Of a DNA stretch of 64,000 nucleotides, positions 27,401 to 42,400 are shown in pieces (position 1 is the stretch's first letter; every line of letters starts with the position of its first letter). Origin of the DNA: Membranipora membranacea (lineage: Eukaryota > Bryozoa > Gymnolaemata > Cheilostomatida > Membraniporidae); NCBI GenBank assembly GCA_914767715.1, contig OU612067.1, positions 7,688,001 through 7,752,000 of the forward strand. Direction: 5' to 3'. The translations under genes and the position numbers were made by a program. The notes beneath the pieces were generated by a model. The model searched no databases. It saw only the letters and a program-made list of their open reading frames with translations, and was not told the origin of the DNA.

Positions 27401-30400
27401 ATTATACTTGAAATTATAGATATGAATGATCTCTCACTTGGCTAACCTCAATATGGTTCCAAGCAATAATTATTTAGAAACATTAGTAATTCAGGTTTCA
27501 TCAAATTTATGTCATAAGCTTTTCTGAAAACACCATTATTCTATCAATTGTCGTTCCACGAGAATATATCTATTTTTCAATAAATTTTAGGGACGTTTGG
27601 TAAGAAAACAAGCATGGTAATGACATACTGTGTGTATTTGATTGATATTATATGTTGTTGTATATCAATTTATCTACATCTCAACCAAATTGGAAGTATG
27701 GAATAGTATGGAACAGTATGTTCCAAACTCCCTGGTGCAATTTGTTGAAATTATTATCAAAATGCAAAGTTTCTTCCAGATTTCTTAGAAGTTGTCTCTT
27801 CTTACTCTTTTGTTATAATGCACATCTTGCATTGTTTGCTTGGCACAAATGGATTCCGACAGACAACTTTTGGCGTTGTGATGTAACCTTAATACTGGCA
27901 GCCTCTTTCCCCCTAAAACTGCGTTTGATATAGAGTTATCCTTGCTGTCTATGTGTTTAGGAATTAAACGTGCGAATCATCAAGTTTCGTTTCATCACAA
28001 GGAAAGAAATCAAAATATACGCTCTCATGGAAAATCAAAAACAATAATTTTGAGAGACGTTTGACCCAGCACAAATTGGCATCTCGCTAGACTGTGTATA
28101 TCCCTGCCTGCTGACAGCACATTGGTCCTTTGGTCCTTTAACCTTATGCCTTGTCTTTCATCGGCTAAACCTGCACTGTGTTGACAGCTACAAAATTCAA
28201 CACATGCTGGGATTTTTTTGAAGGGAACATTCAATAAAATGTCTTCCAAATCTTTTGCCAGTCATAACTAGCATGTACTCTTTTCTCCCGAATTAATCAG
28301 TCTATGGTCAAAAGTTGCAAGGTTTCAGCTCTTCCTTCAAAAGTCAAAGAACTAGAAGATTTCGAGTTGCTCCCCCCTACTTTAGGCGATTGCCTATATT
28401 CAATAATGAGGAGCTTTTTATCTCAGAGAACTAATATGACTAAGTGCATCGATGTTACGAGCATCCCAAAACTATCGATGTCCCTTAAAACTTTGTCATA
28501 CGGATGTCTTCAAATCATGCAGACGATAATTGGGGCTTCCCGTGTATTTCACCAAGGATTGAAGACATAGACAAAACACACTTGTGTTTTGTATGATTGA
28601 AGATCTGAATGTTTTAAAGTTGAAGAAAAGATTTGGTCAGTTTGAATGAAACCTGAAGAGATATATTTCCCCATTGCATGGTAAAATTTAAGAGAAGATC
28701 ACCTTCATTTACTATATGTTATGCGAGGGATATCGGAGTTGTATCCTCTATTTAATAAGCTGTCTCTGATGAAGAGCTATTTATGTATTATGACGAGAGG
28801 GTGACAGCTAATTGATAATGACGGTATTTAAATGCTCATCCTGGTGTGGTATTTATATAAATGTTTGATCGCAGAATTATTAGCTGCAGGCAAACGGTAT
28901 TTACTACATGATCCTCTTTCGTTTGTCGGCAGCCAGGCAAAGCTTTATAAAAAATCAATGTGTGATGCTGTTAGAGTGAGGATAGCTAAGGTCGACAGCG
29001 AAGCAGCGGGTTGTACTACTCATCATCAGATAGTTAGGTCAGCGTCAGCGAGCGAGTGTGAGATTGTAATGTAATATTATCAAAATATTTGGTAATTCCA
29101 TCAATACAAGAAACAATTAATAACCAATAATTTGATAAGTTTGCCTACTGATTCTTTGGAACAGGGCAAATTCACTAACAGTAATAAGCATCTGGGGTTA
29201 TAATTGGTGGCATTTCAATTAAGATCCGAGTATCACACTGCGCTGCTACACCTTACTTATGCTGACATAACTTGATACAAGCTAAGGATAATATTTACTA
29301 CATACGGCAGATAAATGATTGAAGGTTTTTCACTAACAGCTCAAGGATATAAAACCATCTAAACATGGACGGGCAGCAAGGTATGTTTTTACCTGAGTTA
29401 AATTTTAACAAGATTTTAAGATCAGACTACTTTGCTATGCCTACCTGCATAGTTACGAAAGACTTTTTTAATTTTCATTAGTAAATCAGTAAGACTTAGA
29501 ATGCTGACCTGTCATTTATTGATGTTTAGGATTTTTTAATTACGTTAAAAGCGGATTACTCATTGCTCATTGCTGAACTGTAGGTGCTAATAGAAGCTGT
29601 TGTTTAATCAGAGGGGACAACTCTATTGTTATCTTTCAGGTGGCTCACTATTTTGATGTTTGCTGTGACCACTCTTGCATTTAGGACCAATAGCTTGTTG
29701 GTGTGACCAAGCTGATTTTTTTCCTTGGTCATTTAAAAGCTTCGATAGTCTCTATCAGTGGCATAGAAGTAATATGTAGGATATGCTCCCTGATACCTGA
29801 CACGCTGCTGCACACCAATGTTAATTTTTTTGTTGGTTTTAACTGTGAGTGTACTATTACCAAGTCTAATTTTCTGCAGAGACGTAATTAATGTCCAAGA
29901 TCACAACAGTAGGGCAAACACCATGTTGGCTAACAAAATACAATAAACCATTATATGACATATAACTCAACAGCCAAACTAGATGTGTTGGTGTGTTTAT
30001 TTCTGGTGAAATTTGTTGAGGAAGTATCTATCTTTTATTAAAGGGATTAGACCACTATAATTGTATACGTAAGGTGGTAGTACAGTTTATACTAGTGTGT
30101 GTGCAGTAGAGAATTAATTGATTGTTCTGTAGGTCAGACTAGATTCATGTGACATTTAGAAGCACAGTGCCTGAGGACTCAGCATTCGTCTGTCGGCAGC
30201 CCATTCGCAAAAAAATCGCTGCTGTTTTTCTCCAAGGTCTCTTTTTTTCATTTTCACAATTCATATAGCTCAGCAGACGTTCTGCTAGCCACTCGATTGG
30301 CTATTAAAAAAAGCTTTAACCTGGGCACGGTTTGTTGATGATGAGGTGTCTAATCTTTTTGATTCTCTTTTTCCACATTCCTGTAAAACAAGCAGCACTA

Positions 30401-33400
30401 AAAGCCAAACATAACAGCTTGTCATTGTGGCAGCAATGTTATGATGAGAGCTGTGAATAGCCTGCTAGGTGTCAAAATTAGATTGAATAATGGCTCTGAT
30501 TGAAATTTGATGTTTTCTTAAAGCCAAAGACTGATTCATCCAAACATTAGCATCATTTTACAGACTGTAGGTCCATCTTATTGATTGTCTGAAATACCTG
30601 TTAGACATCAGGAAATGGAACATTTTTTGTCCTTGACAATCTATTCTCAGTTGGAGCGCCTGAAAATAGCATAACAGCTCATTCCAATAATATCTAAGAT
30701 GCCAATGCCAATGATCTTAGATAAATATCACATATTTAAGACTATTTATTTTGCGCTTCTATATCTTATATTTAAAATGTGACATTGTGATAAAATACGG
30801 TTGATATCCATCACAAACAATCATATTGTGATTTTTCATTAAAACCACCATCCATCAAAAAATTCCATCTGTTGCACATTTGTGCGTTATTGTTCAAGGA
30901 GAGATGACTGATGAAATTAGTTCTGTATAATTTGAAGATTACACTGTTGCAAGCCTTAAAATTTACCCCTTCACCATCACACGATGTATTACCCTGTATG
31001 TAAGCTGGAGGGTGACAGAGGAGTAAAGTTACCCCAGAACTCCAAGAAGCCGAAAAGGGAATTAGGCATAATCCGAAAAATCAAAGGTAACCAAACCGGA
31101 AAAAGGAAGTAAGTATTATCATGTGATTGTTCTTGGTATGACAATGTAAAAGTTTTCACTAATAGTTTGTAATTCCTGATTTTTTTTGCAGGTGAGGAGT
31201 TTATCCTGACCTTCTTGGCTGGAGGTTCGTGGCTCACAAAAATCAACGACAAGATAAAAACATATCGGAGATTCTTCTCTTTTGAAAAGTCACGGAAGTT
31301 GATTACTTATGAGGGATCAAAGAAGCGGCCGAACAGGAAGCACCCTTCTAGCTGTAAGTACACGATTCCATTGAGCTCTTGCACTATATAAATATATATA
31401 TATATAAATATATATATATTTATATATGTGTGTGTATGTAAATATGTACCCTAGAGGAGTAAGGTATTCACAGGAGAAAACTTTGCTAGCTAACTTTCGC
31501 TCAACCTTGGCTAGCGAAAATTGGTGCTAGCTAATGTGAAGACAGCCCCAAACTAGCTCAACTAAACTCTAGGTAATATTTACTCCCCGAGGATACATGT
31601 GATCACAGTAGATAGACGTAAATGAGATAAAAGTGGTTCGGCGAAGGTTTATCGTTTACGGTCCGGTCCTTATCTCCCGACTGATTAGTTTCAGTCCCTT
31701 GTTCTTTGCGTCACATTGTTTCCGTCATTCTTTCTTTACATTGTTCATAGAGACATCCATCACACAATTAAATTGATAAATCATTGATGGAATTGAAGAT
31801 GGCATTTCTGGTTTGAGTTCCTTTTCTCAGTAGCTATTAATTTTTCATGTATGAATGAGCACCATAAGAACAATAATGTATATGAAGGTCATCTCTTGGT
31901 CACACCATTTATTAGACATATCATTTGCTTCGATTGTGCACCTTAATTGGAATGTACTTTTTGTTATGTAGGATGGCATTAAGGTGGTTCTTTGAGAATA
32001 TTTTCGGTTCACATGGCTTTAAGCCGCCTCTCACACGGCCTGACAGATTTCTTTCTACATATTGAAATTCATAGTTCACAGTTCACAACCAAATGAAAGA
32101 TGACTTTCTAGAATTAGCAATTAGTCTGCTAACGAGGCCTCACCCCTCTGCAGACGTTGCCGAGCTTTCTCCATTAACATGCGTATGATAGTAAGACTGC
32201 TAACCTCATGTCCAGGGGTTGAACTTAGTTAGGCCTTCTGCCGCCGAATGATAGTAAGACTGCTAACCTCATGTCCAGGGGTTGAACTTAGTTAGGCCTT
32301 CTGCCGCCGAAGTGCATGGGGAAACTTAGCTGAACCTTTGACTCCAAGATTTTTATTGCTTTCCACATCATTATGACCTCTGACTGAGACTGATGACTGA
32401 GGGAGTCAAGGACTGTCCTTGAGAGGGAAAAATGCGCAGCCATTAAACTGATTATTTATCCAAATTATCCATTATCCAAAGTCATTCGTAAACCATCATA
32501 CTCGATTTTTGCATATTCATATTGAGTTATCTCCCCCAAAGTCCTGATATCTGCAGGATCTCGAGAGATCAGTAATGTCTCACGCGGCTACTTTTTTGTT
32601 GTGGGTGGTATCCTCCAAACAAAAAATGTAGCTGCTGACAAAGCTATGTTGGCAGTCTTTCGAATAAGTCTATAACTGCATAAACTAATGATTTAATGAC
32701 AATATAAAACTCTGGATTTATCTAGTGTGCTTATCCAGTCTCAAACTCCCTGGATAATCCGAAAATGACTTCACAGACAAAGCAAGTTGTAGAGCCACAC
32801 AGATGGCATTAGGGGTTGTGTGGCATATATGGTGCTGTCGGACGTAATGCCACAAAATCCCCAATGGCAGCCGATGAGCGAAAGTAGATCTCCCTTGGGA
32901 GTGAGCTCAACCATGCTGTTAAATTTGTTTCATATCTTGTCTTTTTGTAGACGATGCTAGAGATATGATCGATATAAGACAGGGGCACCAAACGGATGTC
33001 TTCAACAAATGTTCAGGCAAATACCGGGTAAATATATTGAAGTATTTAGACTACCTGTACCAGTCCAAATTTCCATCGACAATAACTTTAAACAAATTCT
33101 GCTACAATACAGTCAGGTATGCAGACGATTTCAGAACGCACATTGGACTTGGACTGGATTGGACTGGGTCACAATGGAGTTTGAGTGTTTTTGACCTGCT
33201 CTGATCGAAGAGTTAAAGACTCCTTGCTCTGAGGCAGTCTGACCGTTAGCCAGTGGAAATTATGAAGATTCTCCCACATAACTATTCATGTGACCAGATC
33301 TGTCAACAGTGATAATTCTTCTCTGTGTTTATGAATATTATCCTACTCATAGAAAGTAATCCGTAGGTAAAGCTACAGAGAAAGTGGTCCACAAAAAGTA

Positions 33401-36400
33401 GTCGACCGACAGGGGTAGAAAGGGGTGTGCTTTACTGGTATTACTTGATAGAAGGGCTTAATATTGTATACATGGCGTGTTTAGTGAGGCAAACCTAGTA
33501 TATCACAGGTTCTTACCGTTTTTTACCTGTCGATCAGGCAAACTGTGGTCCTATTGCGTGTACGCCTACAGAGTAGGTGTGAGTATTACTGAGATATATT
33601 AGTTACCTATTCCTTACACCCTCTGATGAATGAATCAGACTGTCTCGGCATGCAATATGGATTTACCTGCAGACAGTCTAAGCTGTTCAGCAGACTAAAT
33701 CAAGTAAACAAGCCGTCATTGGTAAAACAGAGTTATGTTTGAATAACACAAGTGATCAAGTTTCTGTTGGAGGCTAATCGGCGCATCATCCAAAGATCTT
33801 TACATCATCGCAGTACGTGTACCGTAACCAACGATATATATGGTTGAGGCATCTTTTAATTCCCTTAGACGTCAATCAAGTTTTCTGTAGACGTGAGTTT
33901 AACAGAAGAAGTTCTACTGTATTTGAAGTAAAAAGTCTGAGGTTGGAACTATATTTAGATTGATATTATATCGATAGATTTTCTACCTACTATCTAACAA
34001 AAATGACACAGAAGAGACGGCTGTATACACGTTACTACTAGCTATGAGGGGGGAGAGCTCTCAAGATGGGCGTCGTGTTACTAAGTGCACTTGTAAAACG
34101 CCTTGTCTGAAGGAATATGGCTAATTTCTCTGTCACACTGCGACATTGACGTTAGACAACCGATGTACTATGAATAATTGTAGTAGGCCCACAACATTGA
34201 GACTAATTTGTCTAGAAGTACCAAATAGGATGCCATTTTACTGGTCTACTATAAGCTTCAGGCGAAAAAGAATAATGTACCAAATACAACAAAAAGCCGC
34301 CAGCTGCTTTTTTACTCTCACAAACGTGTTTAAAAGTTACAGTGTTCAGTAACATGTGACAGCGAACAATGAAGTATATATTATTTAGGTGAGAGTATGC
34401 AAGATAAAATGTGACCATGATGATTTTGTCTACAGGCAAATCGTAACATGGTTGCGAAATGTGATTTGATATTTCCTCAGAGGAATTTCTCACCACCTAC
34501 AACTTCTATAAGTGCTGCCTCGATTTGGGTGAGGAAGTTAACTTTTCATACTGTGGCCCTCTACCGGGAAATCTAAGTGATTAGAAAATCCAATGCTGAC
34601 GCAGATTTTCTGTTTACATGCATGCCTATAATCATGTTTACTGTATCATTCATACATACCAAGTTTCACTGTCCGGGTCGTTGTGGCATTCCATTACCAA
34701 ACACATCCCAACCAATGATTGTGTTTCGAATAGAATGTGTTGTTGTTGATGATGGTAAGTGCCACAGGAGGTAACCAAGGCAGAGTTTAAACTACATACT
34801 TCACAGTAAGATAAAAGAGCACTGTAGACTAAATTCACTAAACCACTTTTTTGTCCATCAGTGTTATACTATTCCTGTGTTTGGGAGTAATGTACACATT
34901 CATGTAAGTCATAAACTTTACCTTTGCTTGTTGAAAATTGAACTATTTTGTGTTTACAGGAAGAATGCTGTTTCTCAATAATTTTGACAACACGACCTCC
35001 AGTTAACCTTGTTGCTGACTATCCAGAGATAGCAGACCTCTGGGTCCGTGGACTCAGATTTCTCCTATATGTAAACAAAAAGATGATGAGTCAGCCTGAT
35101 GAACAGACATGGATAACGGATTATTTTAATGCTGCCGATACGTCTATGGATGGTCAGCTCGAGTTTGAGGAGGTGTGGAAACTGTTACAGAGAATGAGCG
35201 TCAAGATGACAAGAAAACAAGCTCGGTTCAAGTTCAATGTGAGTAATATTTTCGGCCGTAAATGTTCTCCGCATGTAGGGTCAATAAATAGGGTATGTTA
35301 GCGTCATGTAATTCCTTGTGGCTATGGGTTTTTTCCTGCCGTTTCTTGTACGAGATCAGTCAAACGCTAGATTGGCCAAATCAGCCTACTCGATTTAAAG
35401 TATTTATGATAATTGGTCAAATGCGGCTAAACAATAATGGCAGACAAACTTGCTACATTTAGATGCTGCGGTATTTGTTATCGGTCTGAGTACAAATTTG
35501 TGTTAGGTTGCCTGGATGGACTCTAGCTTTCTGCACATATTATTGTATCTAAGCTTCCATCTAACTCCCAAAATTTTACACCAAGATCATGTTCTAGAAT
35601 TGATCACTTTATGGATATTTTGGAGGAGTTGAGAGCAGTTTTGTGGTTAACTCTTGCTAGCAAGGAGAGTTTATTATCAATTTAGCTCAGATACATGATA
35701 CTTAATTCATGTTTGATCCAATTTGCCTTCAGTTTGAGTAGCCCTCGTCCTACTGGTAAGGCCTGTTGGAGGTTGCAACTCCTAATGCTGGCATTATGGA
35801 TCAAACTGTTACCATCAGTAGGTATATGTAGAGCCCACTGAACCTTCCCACTACTAGGGTCATATTATGATTGAAATGATATCTTACTTCACTCTCTCAT
35901 TCATTCTAAGGTATCCCATATACCAATTCTCCTTCGGAAATCCCAGGTAGTCGATAAGTGAAATTTAGTAATAATACCACTGTAAATAGTGTGTTAAAAA
36001 GGTTCCCAGAATGCAACTTTCGCCTGGAATTTTGAGAGGGGCCATGATTGTCAAAGTCATTGATCTGATATCAATTGAAATTCCACCAATTGCATTGTGG
36101 GATCCTCTACACTATGCTATGCACTGCCCTGTAATCGAGTGTACTTGTGGGTTTGATATTAACAAAATACACTATTATAAAATACAGCTGTCCGATGTAG
36201 ATGAACAGGTAAGATGATTTTCTCCCAAGTTCGGCTTTTTCTAACAAAGTTTGACCAGATTTAAGTGAGACCCTAGCACCCTCACCTCATCGATGCTGCC
36301 GGCGCAGCAATAAGGCGACAGCATCCAAAAACATATTTAAGCTAATAGCATGGTATTGGGTCAAGGGAAAATCTGTGTTTGTCCTATTTGTGAAAAGCAC

Positions 36401-39400
36401 TTGGCAGTCAGCGTGCTGAGGATGACCCTCATTCACTTCTTGTTGGTCATCGTTTTGATTTAGCAGTTCATAGGGCTAACTACTAATGAGTATACTAGCT
36501 GTCTAGTATTGTCCTGCATGCACATATAAGAAAAGGTGATAGTGGTATCATTTTTTTATATCATCCTTGTAAAAACCAAAAAGGCCAGAAAGAAAGTAGT
36601 TACCATGACAGTGTTGCGTCCATGTGTCCGATATTTTGCCTACAACCGACATCTGTCCATTCGGTGGCAATAATTGATTCCAAAACTGGAACAAGTTAAT
36701 GGGAGGTTTTTTGTCAGTTGGTGTGTGGTTAGTGGAATACACCTGTCTGAGTTTCGCATGCACACTATAACAGTGTTTATTTTTAATATGAAGACATTTG
36801 AGTGAGTGAGCGTTGGAAAACGATCATGTATGCCACTCTTAATTCTTGTATGACAGAATTGTGATGGTGTTAATTTAGATCACCCTTGGGACCAGCAATG
36901 GTGACTGGCTGTAGCTATAGTTATGCAATTTAGGAGCCAGTCTGTTACTAGTATCGATTTGAAGGGGGCAGACGACTAGGGGACAAATATTATTTGAGAA
37001 AGAGTCTGGCTTTCAGTGATTGACTTCAATTTGACTATGATGGAATCTTCCATGCCATCTTCAGATCAACCGATAGCCTGTGAAGCGCCTCATGAGTTTA
37101 TCCCATCATACACCCCCCAACCCGCCCATTTTAATTTTTGAAAACACTGATCTCGGAATGGCTGAAACTTACCAGGCATGCTGCCGTAATAAGAGAGTCC
37201 TCTTCTCATTACTTGTTACAAAGTAAAGGCAAGGGAACTTGGGCGATATCATTCATAGCATTACTCAAATTGACCTCCAACTAATAAGGAACCTTCCTAG
37301 AACAACCAAGATACTTTCGGTTTAATGTTCATTTATTCAATAACCTGTAAATAGTAACAGTCATAGAGAAGAATAAAAACTTAGCGATATATTGGCAAAT
37401 AACACAGGAGTAACTTTTTTATTTCAATTTCTCTGTTCAGAAAGCCGACACTGATAAAGCCAAAGATCAGAAAGGGAACATGACTCTTGATTTTGAGGAG
37501 TTCGTCCACTTTTATCACGATATCTGCAGTCGAGAAGAAGTTCTGCACATATTTAATGAGTAAGTAAATAATAGATACATACGATTACTTTGCGACACTT
37601 GCCAGGGTATCAATGTCGAACCTGTCAACAACTGGTTAACTGTCCTGTGATAGACAAGGAGAGATCTTTGATCCCTGGACAGTTTAAGTGGCTTGGGTAC
37701 AAGCTCAGAACTAAGTTTAAGGTACATGATGTTATAGCAAGAAGAATCTTTTGAGTGCTTTAATTCTATCAATGACAGTTCACAATTTGAACTTCTTGTT
37801 CCATAGGTTTTCATCACATCCCTCAAAGTCTTACATGACACCCGAAGATCTCCACAATTTTATGCTACATCAACAAGGGGTGAGTTTGCAGAATCTAATT
37901 TAAAGCACAGAGAATACCTACTCTGCCAGGAACTATACAGTTCCATCAGCAGGTCGCTCTGGATCTGAAGTCTGAAACTAAAGCTTTTTAATCCATTATC
38001 CATATCAACCTGGAACTATATACTAAGATTGATTGAAGCAAATTTAAAAAACTGATTCTGAATATCATATAACGATTAAGTTGTGCTCCCTTGTGTATAA
38101 AACAGACAACTCCCGTTCTATTTTAATCTTTGCACTATCTTTGCATATTTGACGCCTTCATTGTAGGAGGAATACACGATGGATACCATAGGTAGGCTCA
38201 TAGATAAATATGAGCCTTCTGCAACTAGAAAACAAATGTCAAGGTTATCTATAAACGGGTTTCTGTTTCTTCTGAATTCACATCACACCAACCTCCGACA
38301 CCCAGACCACACAAGTCAAGTTTATCAGGACATGACGCAACCTCTTAGCCATTATTTTATATCGTCATCACATAATACGTAAGTACTTAAAATAAATAGG
38401 ACTACTAGAAAGGTTCACTGATCAAATCTCAAAAGGATTGAACATGAGAGATATCGATGCCTAGAGCGTTGAAATATGAATTACATACATTTAACATAAA
38501 TTTTTGACCAGTGTTAATGGCGTCAAATATAAACAACTGGATGACATATGTTAGATCTAAATTTTTTGCTAGCAGTTAGCCTATATGATACCTGATAACG
38601 GACCGTGACTCTATGTAGAAATGCCGCTCGCTATATTTGTAGGTATTTGATAGAGGATCAACTGAAAGGACCAAGCAGTATTGAAGGATATATCAGAGCA
38701 CTAATGGATGGCTGCCGGTGTGTTGAGTGTAAGTTGTTGTCCTCAACGGTCTATTTAGATGCCTTACCTGAGGGATATCAAAGACAATGCAATATTTTTA
38801 TGTCTACCTCATAAGTTTAATGATTGTTACCTTGTTATGTCGAGTCTGCTTCCAAAGTTCAAATTTAATTTACCTGTTGTCTACTAAGAAAGATGTGTTT
38901 GCTTGATTTGGTGACTAACATGACATTAGAACTTGAGATACTTTCAGCCAAGGAAATTGAATTTATTTTGCATCAGTTTTGTCGAGAGCAATATTTTGAC
39001 ACTCCTTAAATAGACCTGTGAAATCTAAATATGTTGTATTGTTATGTAGAAATAGATTGCTTTCATGTCAAACTGAAGAAGTATATTTCTGACAGTTTAA
39101 CCTACACCCCTTTCAGCTCGATCAAATCATCTCACACACAAGATGTTATCTCCTGTCTGTTCTTGAATGGACAACTCCCATGATATTATTTTTTCATTCT
39201 ATTTTCAGTGGATTGCTGGGACGGTGATAATGGCCCAGTGGTATATCACGGCTTCACATTAACCAGTAAAATCCTATTCAAAGATATCATTGAAGATGCC
39301 ATAAAACACTACGCTTTCCGTGACACAAAGTAAGCTATTCAGCATTTTTATAACGAAAAAAACATGACCAGACTTGACTCATTCATAGCTGTTGTACTAA

Positions 39401-42400
39401 CAATATTTATTATCTTATAGTTTAAACTTGGCAAGGTAACGTAAGTTCTAGAATAAAAGTTTTGCATCCTGTTATTTTGAAATCAAAATCTAGAACTTTT
39501 GGCAATTTGGAGCAGACATGTTCAGACATGCTCAACACTAAGCAGCACTGAAGCAGCTGGGGAACCACAATCAAACCTTGCTCAGACAGAGATGATTTTA
39601 TATTCATTTTATGACTTCATAGGTTTCCACTGATTCTATCTCTGGAGAATCACTGTTCTATAGACCAACAAAGAATGATGGCTGATATACTGGTCAAGTG
39701 TTTAGGAGGTAAGCTATATTACCTTAATCTTTGATGATGCTGGAGCTATGTATTAGGTTTGTCTTATCACGCAAGCGGGTGGGTAAGACTTCAAATTGTC
39801 TGATGGCTAAGAGTTTACCATGCAATATCAAAAGGGAGGTGTTTTATTTCATAGGTTCAGTTACATTTCCTGATATTTCATTACAAACATTTTCATAGAG
39901 ACACATAATGATTTCATGTGATTTTGAGAAACTCAACGGAAGACAACTTTCACATGCTCACAGGCCTACTGCACACATTTTCCTAAGGGTGATAGCGTCC
40001 AATGAACCTTGATCAACTCATTACAAGTTAGCCGGGAATTATTAATCATTGTCATAAAAATTGTCTTATAAATATCAAATTGTTTTTTATTACTTTAGAC
40101 ATGCTGCACACAGAACCAATTAATGCAGACATTACAGAATTACCTTCTCCTAAAGAGCTGGAAGGCAAAATACTCATCAAGGTCAGCTCTATATAAACAA
40201 CATGCAACATAAAATTCAATAACGATATGCAATCTTTTGTAGGTAATTCATTGAAAAGACTCATTAGTAAGAAAAAAAAGTCATTGAAGTGGAGAGAAAT
40301 AAAGACTGCTGTATTTAAAAACGCCTGATTATAGTTTGAGAGTTTTAATCTATATTGTCCTTCAGCAAATGGCTCAAACAGCCTGATGTAATTATGTCTG
40401 TTTATTAAGATGTTCTCGTTTTGTGAGAAGAGCGTAAGTGCATTTTTTTCACAATTATCAAGTCACAACAGACTTTGCCTGCTTTAAAAACAAGTAATAA
40501 AATCATGTGATCTTTTGACATTTCAGTGTCGGAAGTTACCAGCTGGAGTGACCGGGGATCAGGCGATAGTGGCAGAAGAGGACTCAGATGATGAGATGAA
40601 CACTACTACATCTGATGATGTAGTCGTCAAGCAAATGCTCAACCAGAAACGACCTAAGGGTAAAATGAATCTTGCGCAGGAGTTATCAGCCCTTGTCACA
40701 TATATACAGAGCGTGCCATTCCACGGCTTCTCAGTGGTGCGACGCTCAGGTGAGCATTTTATTGTATACATCATGTCTATGGTATAAACATATGATGATT
40801 GGTTGATAAGCCCATTGGTGTGAGTGTCATATTCTATATAGGTCCTAGTTAAATGTGACTTTCAAATATGTGTGTAAAAGGACACCTTGGTGTATATATA
40901 GCTCAGGAAATGAGATGATGCCAGATAAAATCATCGGTTGATCGGTTGATAGGTCATCGGCTGAATATCTAGTTTACAATGTCCTTTTCTGCAAAAATGT
41001 TACTTATTCAAAATGATACACATAACTTTACAAAGGTTCTCGCTATATAAAGAAGAAAGGTGAGACAACTTGACTAAACAGTACAGGGTTCTTCCAGTCT
41101 CAGCAGAGAGGGTGGGGGTATATCCCACCCTCCCTACTCTCAGATAAGGGCCAAGTACTGGCTAGTTACAACGAGCATGTCCACAATGTGTAACTCATTT
41201 AGTTTTTGAATGTCATGAAATAGAAAAAAAGTTTATCCAAATACCACCTGTTTTTGAGAGTGTGTTATTTTCCCATCACCTTTGCTGCCAAGCTTGTTGG
41301 TTGTTGTGTGAGTTGAGTTAAGTTGCAGTGTACTTGTATAGGTATTTCTATCCAAAACGTGTCATTCAATGCTACTGATGGAATCTGATTTAGCTTGAAA
41401 GGAGGCAAGACATTTTGAGTTGCTATGTTCTATTGATTCTTTGGCAAGTTGTTGCTACAGTAAAGTGCCTGTTTGTCATATGAGATAGATATCCTTATAG
41501 TTGATATACATACCTATCCATATTCTCATGAGTTCATCCTCTCCCTACGACTACCTGCCGGAAACTTATATACATTCTGGGAGAATCATCACTACCAATA
41601 ACACTTAAAACAGGGAAGCATGAATTTGTCCGTTTGACATAGACTTTGTTATTTTACCTCAAAATCTGGGGCGATATAAATCAATTTTTCGTACATTAGA
41701 ATTCAATAAGAATAGAGTTAGAGAGGCATGACCACTCCGCTCCTCTTTATCTCCTCAGTCTAGAATGCTGAATTTCTGGCAATCATCTCCCCATTATCAG
41801 AGAGATACAATGAAGACTGAACAACACAATGGTAGAGATTAGGTAAAGATTATCACTTTCCCCTATCATGAATATTTATTGTTGTATCACCAGATTTTCA
41901 TCATAATACCCAAAGTGATGTCTTATGGAAAATTTATTCATTTTAGGTAAATCCTATGAGATGTCGTCGTATTCTGAGAAGAAAGCTCTGAAGTTGATTG
42001 ATGAAGAAGCAGGAGAGTTCGTGAGACACACAAACATACAGCTATGTAGAATTTATCCAGCCGGCACTCGTACAGATTCCAGTAACTACAGCCCTGTGGA
42101 TATGTGGAATGTCGGCTGTCAGTTAGGTAAGTTAGGTCAGTTAGGTAAGTTGCATATCACACTGACATTGAGACTACACTATTATCACATGTATCTCTGA
42201 TCGTTAGAGTCAATTTAGTATCAGTACCTAACATGAACCCACCCCTAATTGTTAACACTGAAAACAGATCGTCACACTGAATTCCTTGTGATGGTACTCA
42301 TGCTAAGTGAATTAGTTAACTCTCTATCAATCAGAGATATACATGCAATAGTATAACTCATCATCAGTGTGGTTGCATATGATTTGAATATCAAAATTCC

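Larger units (their letters stand above)
25376..31191. other. PLC intron 3 (5.8 kb)
   Basis: This intron lies between the last N-terminal-extension exon and the first PH exon. It contains hairpins at 26501-26572 and 26921-26970, a G-rich run near 26598-26617 and the in-phase ATG exon at 29365-29380. Open frames at 27652-27933, 28304-28570 and 28832-29074 lack paired splice sites and recognisable motifs, and I do not call them genes. Confidence 0.55.

Noticed and set aside
28304..28570. 88-codon open frame in PLC intron 3
   Set aside because: No family motif, no paired acceptor or donor, and no repeat relationship to a known element.
28832..29074. 80-codon open frame in PLC intron 3
   Set aside because: It has no splice signals in phase with a neighbour, no recognisable motif and ordinary chance length for AT-rich intron DNA.
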